From positions 83,627,095 to 83,691,094 of the forward strand of contig OY804579.1 of NCBI GenBank assembly GCA_963680875.1: a DNA stretch of 64,000 nucleotides, given 5' to 3'. The DNA is from Bathymodiolus brooksi. Lineage: Eukaryota > Mollusca > Bivalvia > Mytilida > Modiolidae. Below, in pieces: positions 1 through 12,800 of the stretch (position 1 is the first letter of the stretch; each line of letters opens with the position of its first letter). The translations under genes and the position numbers were made by a program. Under the pieces are notes generated by a model. That model was not told the origin of the DNA, did no database searches, and worked only from the letters and a program-made list of their open reading frames with translations.

Positions 1-230
1 AATTCATTTTATAATAGAGAACAGTTCTTACTTTACCTGGAGTTATCCAAGGTAACAATTCATTTTAGATTAACATGATAAGGTTTAAGATTACTGTATA
101 TATAATATTGTAACAATATAACTGAAATATTATTGAAAGTGGCATTAAACACCATACCCCCCTCCTATATAAAATATTAATCATTTCCATTCTTTAATTC
201 AATGTTCTCTATTTTGTTCAGTGTTTTCAA

Positions 231-514
231 GGGCCCGGGTGGCTCAATGAGTTAGGTATTGGATTACCTAACAACTCATACAAGCCTATCACCAATATGC
301 CGTGAGTTCGTGCCCAGCTTTGTAAATTACAAAAAGGGTGCACTCGACTGGCAGACGCAAGTGATAAAGTTTACCAGTTGCTTGCCTATGGTCGGTGGTT
401 CTCTCTGGGTACTCTGGCTTCTTCCACCACTAAAACGGGTCGCCATGATATAGCCGAAATATTGCTGAAAGTGACATTAAACACCAAAAATTAATCAATC
501 AACCAATCAATCAG
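231..514 (+). mobile_element. Diverged tRNA-headed SINE with CAAT tail
   Basis: The head reads GGGTGGCTCAATGAGTTAGG (box-A-like) with GAGTTCGTGCCC (box-B-like) about 60 bp on. It then carries the body of the V-SINE family in this window (TCTCTGGGTACTCTGGCTTC, then GATATAGCCGAAATATTGCT) and a tail of AATCAATCAA-type repeats. Its first half differs from the other copies, so it is a separate subfamily. Confidence 0.75.
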
Positions 515-722
515 TGTTTTCAATAAATCAACGGCACCATACATTTAATTCTGGTCACATACAATTAATTTTAATTGTGTCAAAAAGATATAAATGGTTG
601 TTTTTCTGTCTAAACAATTAGTAAGAAAGGATATGGATACAATGTTCAAAAAACATTGTTACTTTCTAACATTTGATTGTGATGTATATTGTACTACATG
701 TGTAAAATAAACTTATACATAC

Positions 723-803
723 AATAAATTTTGGACCTGAAGGATCTATAAGATCAATGGGACCATCTTCTGGAACAGTTTGTAATTCTTTCTTTTCTCT
801 TGG
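723..803 (-). CDS. FAM13: FAM13 exon 23 (last in window)
   Basis: Acceptor TATTTTAG/C and donor ATT/GTATGT; 27 whole codons, phase 0. It encodes [15 protein letters not shown] and ends PSGPKFI. This may correspond to the SPLLQPIIEGE region downstream of the YDRYR block. The donor shows that the gene continues to the left of the window. Confidence 0.8.
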
Positions 804-3800
804 CTAAAATATAAACACAATATCCTATAAAATTTAAATAAAAGAAAATTAATTATATATTACGATTTTCCTTAAGACAATCATTTCAGACAAAACTTAT
901 AGTCTCTCATTATATGGATTTAAAATTCAAAAGCAGAATATTTATGACAAGTACCTCACCATCTTTCTAGAAAAAAATTACCTACCTATATTTTAAGACT
1001 AGCAACCAATTGACAGTATAACTGGCCTTTTGATAATCATAATATTACTTCTACATTTGTAATAAGTCAGATTTAAGTCCATACACTGAAAAGTTTGACT
1101 GCCGACAATAGTGGGTGCAGTGTTTGGAAAGCGACAAGCTCTTTTACATATTAAAGACCATTTTTATAGATTTGGAAAAAGAGTAGGTGCATTGTATCCA
1201 CTACAAAAATCTAACAATTCCCTCTACTCAACTCTCAACATTTTGCCGGTAGTCAAAAGTGGTTGTCCAATTTGTCCCATTCCTCCCTCACTTATGTACA
1301 TTTTGAACTTGTTCTCGTTCCTGAATATGCATGAAATATTTGCCACTGGATGTTAAGAAATAAACAATCAAATCAATCAACCATATTTTGACCTGAGCTT
1401 GTTTTAAGAAATATACGTCTGAACCCTTTAATTTAATTTCAACATGAATATTCATAACATAACACCATTAAGACCATTAGAGGGAAACGATATTGATTGC
1501 CTTGTCATTACATGACTAATTGGTTCACATAAAATTTGCAAACATTTGTACTCAAGCATAAGGTCTTATTTCATGTTCACAGCGTAAATATTTCGCTTAC
1601 TTAATGGTAATCAGTACCTATCACCAACTGGAGTTAGTCAGATGTCGGCTCATGACGAGTGAGCGATTGTTGTTTAATGCAAATTTTCAGCTATATCATG
1701 GCGAGAACAAGTTACATATCAATGAGATAAGGATGATGTCCACTTTGTACTAGACCAACACGCTTACATGGAATTTTAGTGCTACCGCACTGAAACAACC
1801 TTCTACGGTTAAACTTGTTGCTCTACATAGAATTATTGTCCAGATTCTGAAACAATCAGTCTTTGATCTTTCTCCTCAATGCTGCATGCTTAGCAGAGAA
1901 GCAATAAATATCATTTTTATAGTCTTTGGTTTGACCCGACTGGGACTTGGATAACCGATCTACCACACTAGAGGCAAGCTCACTAACCATTACACCACAG
2001 ATGCATTTCCTCTCATGGCAGGGGTACTTGATATAATTTTATGTGATAAAGTTTGTCAGTGACTTGTGACAGGTCTGTGATTTTCCGTGGTGATTCCAGT
2101 GTACTCCAATCAGTAAAACTGACCACCATGATATAACTGAAATATTGTTAAAAGTTGCATTGAACACTAATAACCTTAACCCAAAAGTTGTAAAACATAT
2201 TGGTTAAGAAATTGTTTTAGGATTCAAATATGTCATATTTCTTTCCTAACAATGTCTGTACAACAATTCCCTTTATTACTTACAGACATTGGTTTGGTAA
2301 TGAGACGTTTAATTTGACGATATCTGTCATACAAAGGTCTCATCAAATCTTTGTCTTCTTTTGATTTCTGAAATGAAAGTAAATTTATTTACACATCGAT
2401 ATCTAAAAATTATTATTTAATGTTCAATTTCAAGTCTTTTCTTTAATTTAGCCTTTAAAAATATTCTATTTATAGAATAAATACTTACTGGTCGCCCATG
2501 AATACTCTCAAAATGTAGAAGAGCCTTCTGTACTGCCAGCTTTTCTTCCTGAACTTGATCTCTGTTCATCAACTTAAATTAGATAAAAATATACAAAAAT
2601 TAATATTTTTCAAAAGAACTACTATAAATTGGATTTCCACCCTATTTCAGGATTGTTAGGAAAAATTGAAATCCCCCCACACTAATTAGGAATTTGGCTA
2701 TTAAAGCTCCTTTTTAATAAATATGTCTGAAAACACTTGTGGCAGATACATGTAGCCTATTATTAACTGTTATCCACACGATACAAATAAATGGAGGTAG
2801 AGTTTTTAATTTGTGTAAAATATAACCTACTGAATTATAGTTTAAAAAGTTTTAAAATTCTATTATCTAGAATGATTGTTATTAAACGCCAGATGAGCAA
2901 TTTTTCATCTATATCATGTCGAGAACAAGTTTACATTCAATGAGATGATAATGATGTCAGTTTCGTACTAGACCAACACGTTTAGTTGGATTATTATAGT
3001 GCTAGCTCACTGACATAACAGTATACAGGTAGACATGTCGCTCCACTCTGATGTATTATCCTGATTATGATTCAATCCATTTTTGCTCTTACTTCTTATT
3101 GCTGTGCGCTTTGCAGAGAAGCAGCAAATACCAGTTTCTTAGTTTATGCTTATAACCGAACGGTACAGGACTTGAACCCATGATCTACCACACTTGAGGT
3201 GAGCACACAAACCATTACACTGCAGTATTTTACAGATTAATAACTACTTACTTCTATATCTTCTGGTCGCTGGTGCTCTCTTCTTTTTTCTTTTAATTTC
3301 CTCAAAATAAGATGAAGTGTTTGTTCCATGGTGGGAGGTAAGTCAGGAGGGTCCATCCTCTCACCACTTGAGGAGGCACCACTCCCATGTCGACTTCTAC
3401 TTCCCATTTCTTCTTCTTCTTTTAATTCTGAAGTATAAAATTATTGTACTGTAATTATTCATTTTCATGAACATTTTCAATAGACCTATTTGTATAATCA
3501 ACTCCTTCAGTTTTCAATGCCGATCTTTGAAACTTTGCAGAGTGTTTGTACACATATTCCAGATATATACCTTACATTATGGATCCATTCCAGTATTTAT
3601 TATTTTTTTAATTATTTTTCAATATTTTGAAACTGTGATTTAAATATTTTTTTATTATTGTAAACTACTGAAAAGTTGGGAATCCTATTTTTTTTTTAAG
3701 ATAAAGAAGATATTTCTCAAGAAACAACTTGGGACAATATTAGGCCTTGTCAAAAACCACCATACAGTTTACAGACATATTTAAAACTGGGCAAAAAAAA

Positions 3801-6800
3801 AGGGTTAGGATTACAGTGCTTAACGCCACTTTCAACAACATTTCAGTAATTTCATGGCAGTCAGTTTAATTGGTGGAGGAAACCAGAGTATGTGGAGAAA
3901 ACTGTCTCAAGTCACTGATAAACTTTTTCACATAATGTTGTATCAAGTACACCTCGCCATGAGCAGGATTCAAACTCACAACGTTAGCAGTGATAGGCAC
4001 TGATTGCACAGATAGTTGTAAATTCAACTACCATAAGATAACGACAACGACGACCCCCTAAAGAAAATGAGATCGTCCATTTATATTATGTAGAAGTATA
4101 ATATTTGTGACATATTTGCAGCACTCACTTCTGAGATCTTTCTTAGCCTTGGTTAAGTCAGCCAACCATTTCCTCACTTCTATCTTGCTGATTTTGTCTA
4201 CATGTGATGGCTGAAAACAACATAAAAGTTACAATGAATATAAATCTGTTTTAATAAGTTACCTTATAAGATAAAATAAAGGATGCCTCTTCAAAGAATA
4301 TAAAACTAGAAATGCAGAAATCTGCAGGTTTTAAAAACAAATATATCCGATACAATTACCATAGAGTAGTTGGATTTACAACTACCTATGCAATCATTGC
4401 CTATCACCACTGATGCTGTGAGTGAGTTCGAATCTTGATGAGGGCAAGGTGTACAACATTAACTTTTAAGTGATAAAGTTTGGCAGTGACTTGTGACAGG
4501 TCTGTGGTTTTCTCCGGGTTCTCCGGTTTCCTCCACCAATAAAACGGACTGCCACGAATATAACTGAAGTATTGCTGAAAGTGCCGTTAAACACCATCAA
4601 ACAAACAAACCAAGAGAGGAGGATTGGTATCCAATTAACCAGTTTAATCCATAACATGTATGTTCCCTTCTCAAGCCAGGAACTGGATTTCCATTGCCAT
4701 ATGTCATTCTTCATGTTCAATATTTGATATGAGGTGTAGTTTTTCAATTTGTTGATATTGTTAGACCTGTTGTCCATCACTGTTTAAACTTTCTTTACAG
4801 AATCGTGAAAAGTAATAATTGTGGAATAAACTGTCAATCATCATCTCATGAAATCCAATGTTAAATGTTATATTAAACATCGTCCTATATTCTTCTATTT
4901 ATCGTTTTATAATCACATTGAATTCTGGGTAAAATCTTAATTCTTAAGTTTCAAATCTCTTTAAGTGAAAAAAGTCTGTATATATAACAAAAAAATACCT
5001 TAAATCCTTGTTCTTCTTCAAAATTTTCCTCAAACTGTTTTATCTTTTTCTTTATTGCTGAAAACGAAAAAGAATGCATTAATAAGCTTTACCAAAAACC
5101 ACAGTATATTTGTCAAAATTCAACACATTCATACACATAACATTACCTCATTATAGACCTTTTTTCTTTTATGTTCCCAGAATGGCCAATCAGTGCTAAC
5201 AACAAATGTGCCCTCAGGTAAGTCTAAATAAGTTACATCTATATACAATATTATAAATAACAGTGTACATTACAACACAAAATGTTATGGGTAAAGGTTG
5301 TTCCAAAATGTTTGTTGAAAACAGGAGTTGGAAGGCACCTCCCTTTCCACTCACCAACTTTAACTAGAATTGCTTTATGTACCGTTTTTTGGCTTTGAAT
5401 AATACACATGTTTTTACTTTGATAAATGATTTTGCAAAGGGATATGTGCATAATAAATAATACACACAAAAACCAAACCAAACACATTACCTATACATAT
5501 TCAAATAAAGCATTTCCCACCCCCTCCCCTTAAAATAATTTGTGTAATAATGCTAAGATTTTGACTTACCCTGAATTTTCTTTATAATCTGTTTATGTTT
5601 TACAGAGAATTCATCGTCAACACTTCCAGTACTATAAATACAAGATGACAACAAATTAATTTATATGATTGACCATGACACGCTTCTACAAAATGAACTA
5701 CAGAAATACCTCTCTGGCAAGGTATTCCCACTAAAGGTCACACTCTTAAAAACCTTATCAGGCCAGATTTTAAATGCACTATAATAGTAAAATACTATTT
5801 AACTGTCCCCTTCAAAAAAGGCCACCTTTCTTTTTAGGTCATTTTTTCATTGCAGAAGGGATGGCCTTATAAGAGGGGGGACTTGTGCATACGGTATTCC
5901 TATTTGTATATTAGTTCCATTGATATCAAAATTGGGATCACTTGCTTAACATGGTTAGTTTAGATTATCTGCTTTTCTTCTGCTAAATAATACTTGTTAT
6001 TTCAAGAAGTTCATGAATTTCAATGAACTCTCTATATTCAAAACTTTTGAGCCAAATTGAATTGACAAGACATAAGAATTATATATGCATATATCCTATA
6101 CACAAGAAAATAACTAAAGTATAGGACCATTACGAGGTATTATTTTGTTCTTGACACAAATTATATAAATTGTATGAGGACCAAACGTTTTTAATTTATA
6201 AATGATCTGTCTAAAATTGATGATATTCTTTTTCGTTTCTGTTATTTTTAGTGATCAGGCAACAGTTGTATATGTTCATTACAGAAGACCTGAACATGCC
6301 TGCTAGATAAACAACACTAAAAGTCATATTCCCTAACGATAACATTGTCTCATGTTCTTTTAAATCCATATCCCTAATTGCAAATTGATTTCATGAGCTT
6401 AACTAATTTATGTGTTGTACTGTTACCTATGTTTCCTGTACTGATCTTGATCAACAGGTGGAGATGGTGGAAAATCTGTGTTGTTATGGACACTGAAAAA
6501 CAAAAAATAAATGGTCTGAATAACAAATCTACAAATATAAACTTTTATACACAAGAAAAAATATCATGATGAAAATGTGGATTTTTATTTTCAGCAGATA
6601 TGTTTGTACCATATAAATGTATGTACCATAGGAACCACTTATATGGATTTAAGGTTACAAAATAAATGTTTTTAGTTTATATCACTAAAAGAATAGACAA
6701 ATATAAAAGGGTTATTCCAGAAAAAGTTATAGGGGGGAGAAAGGACCTTAATACAGATAATATGATGGGTTAACAACAACTTTTGACAATGTAAAGTTTC

Positions 6801-9800
6801 TTTTTCTCATTGTATTGGTGGTGGGTCTTGTAAAAAAGCACCTTCCATCCCTTCCCAAGTTTTACTCTCTGGAATAGCCCTATATCATACATATAAAAAC
6901 AAAATTATAATAAGAATACATGTGTAATTTCCTATTCCAATGATATGTAATAACCATAGCCCGTGCTATTCTGTTCTAAAAAGTGCTTCACCACTAATAA
7001 AAGCATAGTCAAAGCATACTTTGGAGCAATCAAACAAAACACTACTTTAATAATTAAAAAAAAGATTTTTTTTGCATGAAATAGTCTAGTATATTAAATA
7101 TTTTCCTTCGATTATGTGTTTTTTAAAAGCATACAAAATGTATAAACATAAAACTCTAGATTTATTGTACACATAAACTGATTCTACAATATGAAGGGGT
7201 TCTCGCACAAATTTGACAAATGGCATGATGAATTGAACAAAATAATGTTAATAATGTAGATTATACATATTATATCAGCATTCTGTAGGTTTTTCTCCCC
7301 AGAAATTCATTCCATATACAATGTATAATAAATCAGGAAACAGTTCATTATTCCATACGACCGAGATCATGCCAAGATAGAACAGGAAGTGATGCAAGTT
7401 CTATAACCTCATTGCAACGATTATACAGATGTATACAAATGTACTTGGGCTTTTTTTTTCCTTTTTTAGCTTAGTCAAGTTTTAATAATATCCTTTAATA
7501 TTATTTTCATGCAAATGTTACAAACCTCTTTATATAAACCAGAGGCTCTCAAGAGCCTGTATCGTTCACCTGGTTATAAAAAAAAACAATTGGTCCTATG
7601 TAAAAACTATGTCCTGCAGTGGTAGTCATCTTGGAATTACGATCAACATAAAAAACACAAAGTTTGTAAAGGACCTTCCAATGATTGATGCACAATTTAG
7701 GTTCAATCAGTGCAATAGCTTCAGAGAAGAATATATTTCTGTATTTTCCCCTGTGTTAATACTATGACCTGTGGTGGCAGCCATCTTGGATTTCCAATCG
7801 GCATAAAAAACAGAAACTTTGTAGAGGACCTTCCAATGATCATTCCTGGGCAGTTTGGTTTCAACTGTCCAAGTGGTTTCAGAGAAGAAGCATTTTGAAA
7901 CATTTTTCCCATAGGGTCCAATGTTAAACTAAGTCCTGCCATAGCCGCCATTTTGAATTTCATATCAGAACAAAAAACGTAAAGTTTGTAGAGGACCATC
8001 CAATGAACATTCATGTACAGTTTGGCTTTAATCATATTTGTAGTTTCTGAGTAGAAGGCATTTGAACATTTTCCCATAGGGTCCAATGTTAATCTATGTA
8101 TTGCGGTGGTGGCCATCTTGGATTTCCGATCGGCATAAAAAACACACACCTTGTAGAGGACCTTCCAATGATCATTCCTGGGCAGTTTGGTTTCAATTGT
8201 CCAAGTGGTTTCAGAGAAGAAGCATTTTGAAACATTTTCCCCATAGGGTCCAATGTTAAACTAAGTCCTGCCGTAGCCGCCATTTTGAATTTCATATCGG
8301 AACAAAAAACGTACAGTTTGTAGAGGACCATCCAATGAACATTCATGTACAGTTTGGCTTTAATAATATTTGTAGTTTCTGAGAAGAAGGCATTTGAACA
8401 TTTTCCCATAGGGTCCAATGTTAATCTATGTATTGCGGTGGCAGCCATCTTGGATTTCCGATCGGCATAAAAAACATAAAATTTGTAGAGGACCTTCCAA
8501 TGATCATTCCTGGGCAGTTTGGTTTCAATTGTCCTAGTGGTTTCAGAGAAGAAGCGTTTTGAAACATTTTCCCCATAGGGTCCAATGTTGAACTAGGTCC
8601 TGCCGTAGCCGCCATTTTGAATTTCATATCAGAACAAAAAACGTAAAGTTTGTAGAGGACCATCCAATGAACATTCATGTACAGTTTGGCTTTAATCATA
8701 TTTGTAGTTTCTGAGAAGAAGGCATTTGAATATTTTCCCATAGGGTCCAATGTTAATCTATGTCCTGCGGTGGCGGCCATCTTGGATTTCCGATCGGCAT
8801 AAAAAACAGAAACTTTGTAGAGGACCTTCCAATGATCATTCCTGGGCAGTTTGGTTTCAATTATCCAAGTGGTTTCAGAGAAGAAGCGTTTTGAAACATT
8901 TTTCCCATAGGGTCCAATGTTAAAATAAGTCCTGCCATAGCCGCCATTTTGAATTTCATACCGGAACAAAAAACGTAAAGTTTGTAGAGGGCCATCTAAT
9001 GAACATTCATGTACAGTTTGGCTTCAATCATATTTGTAGTTTCTGAGAAGAAGGCATTTGAATATTTTCCCATAGGGTCCATTGTTAATCTATGTATTGC
9101 GGTGGTGGCCATCTTGGATTTCCGATCGGCATAAAAAACAGAAATTTGTAGAGGACCTTCCAATGATCATTCCTGGGCAGTTTGGTTTCAACTGTCCAAG
9201 TGGTTTCAGAGAAGAAGCATTTTGAAACATTTTTCCCATAGGGTCCAATGTTAAACTAAGTCCTGCCGTAGCCGCCATTTTGAATTTCATACCGGAACAA
9301 AAAACATTAAGATTGTAGAGGACCATCCAATGAACATTCATGTACAGTTTGGCTTTAATCATATTTGTAGTTTCTGAGAAGAAGGCATTTGAATATTTTC
9401 CCATAGGGTCCAATGTTAATCTATTATTGCGGTGGCGGCCATCTTGGATTTCCGATCGGCATAAAAAACAGATTCTTTGTAGAGAACCTTCCAATGATCA
9501 TTCCTGGGCAGTTTGGTTTCAACTGTCCAAGTGGTTTCAGAGAAGAAGCATTTTGAAACATTTTTCCCATAGGGTCCAATGTTAAACTAAGTCCTGCCGT
9601 AGCCGCCATTTTGAATTTCATATCGGAACAAAAAACCTTAAGATTGTAGAGGACCATCTAATGAACATTCATGTACAGTTTGGCTTTAATCATATTTGTA
9701 GTTTCTCAGAAGAAGGCATTTGAACATTTTCCCATAGGGTCCAATGTTAATCTATGTCCTGCGATGGCAGCCATCTTGGATTTCCGATCGGCATAAAAAA

Positions 9801-12800
9801 CAGTAACTTGGTAAAGGACATTCCAATGATCATTCATGTACAGTTTAGGTTCAGTCAGTTCATTAGTTTCAGAGAAGAAGATCTTTGAAATTTCAGCCAA
9901 TCAGAGCATATTATTGGCCTTGGCAGCCATATTGAATAACCGACTGGAACGAAAAACAGTAACTTTGTAGAGGACCATCCAAGGAACATTCCTGCTAAGT
10001 TTGGTTCCAATCGGCCCAGTGGTTTCGGAGAAGAAGCTTGAAATGTGAAAAGTTTACAGACGACGGACGCCAAGTGATGGCAATAGTTCACCTGGACCTT
10101 TGGTCCAGGTGAACTAAAAAATAAATAAAATGAGTTTGAAAAAGATGAATTAATTTACTTTTGTGAATATTTTAAATATTTTTTTTACAACATAATGGAC
10201 ACACCTTGACTGATGATTTGTTATTGTAAAAACTGGAGTGACCCAGAGAAAAACAGCAACCATTAGCTCTTAAACAGATGTGTACGCTCACAACATAACC
10301 AGGCTCAACATTTGCCTACGTTACAATACAACGAAACACGTTGCCATGTAGATAAAGGCATGTGCAAGCTACATACAAGATTTAATGAAAATATGCCATG
10401 TGCTTTTATACAATATTGATTACAATGGATTCTGGGTGTTTAACGCAAAGTTCAGCGATAGTTCATCTATATTGATTTATAGTCATGAACGATATTCATA
10501 AAAAAAACATTCTACTGTTAACAAAAAGTGTACTATGTTAAAAAAGCATTGTGAATATACAGTAAAACCTGCTTTAGTGACCAACTCTACTAAGCAATAA
10601 CTTGTATTATGTGACCTTAATTTGTATTTCTCTTCACAGTGCAATTCATATCAATTAAACCTGTGTTAAGCCACCTCCTGTCTTATATGACCATATTTCA
10701 CTGTTCCCTTGGAGGGTCGCATAAGACAGGTTTGACTGTACACTGTATTATTATAAATATATTGTGAATTAAATAATAATATAAAATGTGAGAAATATAA
10801 ATACATCTATACATTTATTGTGAATACTATCAACACAATTTTAAATAAAATTAGTTAAAAAAAAATTCTTCGGCAAATAAAAACAACTTGCTATAAAAGT
10901 TGAGAAAACCCACCACAATATAATTATACAAACAATACAAGGGAACGATATATCAATAAATACATACTATTTTTAATATTTAATATCGGTAAATGTCATG
11001 CTATTAACATTGCTCTATCGTAATTTGAAAAAACAAACTTTGAATAACTTTTCACAAAGAATGGTTACTATTTTAATAATTAGTTTTCCCGCTCATTAAG
11101 GGTTATGGTGTTTAACGCCACTTTCAACAATATTTCAGTTATATTGTGGCCCGTTCATTAAGATATATTCCAAGACAACATTCACAAAGCACTCATGTGA
11201 CTTTTGTACACTTAAAAATCATGGGAGTTAGTTTTACGTAAACCCTACAAAGACTTTGTGAAAGTTTTCTTTTTCTTCTCAAAAACAACTTGGATCCGAT
11301 AACGGAAGATGTGCAATAAAAATATTGCTCATTTCGTATCATGGCTCCATTTCATTGATTGATTGATTGATTGGTGTTTAACACCAATTTTAGCAATATT
11401 TTAGCTATATCATGGTGCGTGCCTCCATTCCATCTCGATTTAAGTCTTTGTAAAATAAAAAGGAAATTATTTAATGTCATCAGTGTATGAATGGACCACA
11501 ATAAATTAACAACAAAACACTCAATACTATCTAGTAATAGAGCAATGGATAGTGATTAAAAGCATGAAAATAATACTGTTTATTGTGTATTACAGTAGCT
11601 TGGCACATTATTTTTTAGCTTCTTTCAGAATGTTTACATACATATACACATGTATTCTCAAAATTAAAAAAATAATTGATTCGAAAACTCATCTCATCGA
11701 TGACCATATTTTTCAAATAAAAATATGTTCTCATTGTATTCCCCCTAAAAAATATCGCAAAAATGCAAGACAAACATTTTTTTCATAGCTTGTCTTTAAG
11801 TGGTCAAAAAATCAACATAACACAAGCATAATTTGTCATTTTGACTAGTAACATTAGCATTTTACTAGTATGAATTAATTTTAGATTGTAGTTGACAATA
11901 CATAGACCCACTATGTAGAGTTTTAAAATCCTTGTCAATTTTCTAATAATGATGGATTGTCGATTTACGACAATTTAAAAAAAAAAATTATGAAGACTTA
12001 ATGCCTCATGTATACCAAATATATAATACAAAATACACAATATTAGCAGTTCTAATATACCGGATGGTGAAGAAACATATTATTGACTGAAGTAAGATTT
12101 CACCTGTTAAGGAGGCAAGCACTTGGTGAAAGTGGTCCCTCCTCATCATAAACAAATTCTGTCCAGCTAAGCAAGCAGAAATTTACATGTTACATTAAAA
12201 TTATTTGTATATTTTAGGGGTTCTATAAAATATAAATAGATACAGGAAAGTATTTTTTCTGATTTTACAGTATTGATTGGTGTTTAATGCCAACCTTAGC
12301 AGTATTTCAGCTATATCGTGCATGCTTTTACAGTAATATATGTAGAGTAAGATTATAATACAATTGTGTTTAGAATAAAGCAGACTTTGGGAAGAAAAAA
12401 ACTATTTGAATTTTTTTTTATATATAAATAAATACAAAATATAATGAGAACAAATTCTATAATCTAAAATGTAAGCCTAAATTTTACCACCGGTATATAT
12501 ATTAAATCTTATTTTTAAAAATAGCAAAATAATGTACAACAATATTGACATGCTGATATTGGAATATTGGACCAATACCAAAGCCAAGGCCAATATAGAA
12601 AATGGCATGTAATAATCATTCATTATTACACCAGAATATTTATGCCCAAGGCTTAAGAGTTATTCGTGCTTATAGTGACTTTCAGCACTTTTCCCGCTAT
12701 ATCGTGACTCCCAGACTTAATTGGTGAGGAAAGGCCAGGCAGTTATATCAAACGTCTTAGCGAAATCCATGGCCACTGATAGGTGTCTGGAAATCTTTCA

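Larger units (their letters stand above)
7539..10117 (+). mobile_element. HINE/pearl-like element with ~165-bp central repeats
   Basis: The left end carries a short hairpin (AGAGGCTCTCAAGAGCCTGT) and then GTTCACCTGG. The right end carries GACGACGGACGCCAAGTGAT and a perfect 15-bp hairpin (10084-10116; arms TAGTTCACCTGGACC and its complement, loop TTT). The left GTTCACCTGG is inverted in the right hairpin, giving subterminal inverted repeats. The centre has about 14 tandem subunits of about 165 bp in two alternating types (dimer about 331 bp). This structure matches Helentron-derived HINE and bivalve pearl elements (family knowledge; sequence identity not testable here). No transposition gene is present. 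Long minus-strand open readings come from the repeat length. Confidence 0.8.

Noticed and set aside
1..60. Possible FAM13 exon with donor CTCCAG/GTAAAGTAAG on the minus strand
   Set aside because: The donor-like site is good, but no acceptor or conserved FAM13 peptide could be found upstream of it in the right phase.
1111..1356. 81-codon plus-strand reading
   Set aside because: It lies in a dispersed, tailed repeat and begins with a non-ATG codon; no homologous domain was recognised.
7721..10091. Minus-strand readings up to 182 codons (…[19 protein letters not shown]…)
   Set aside because: They follow the 331-bp dimer of the tandem array, repeat the same peptide, and stop when units lose length; they are treated as repeat-derived chance frames.
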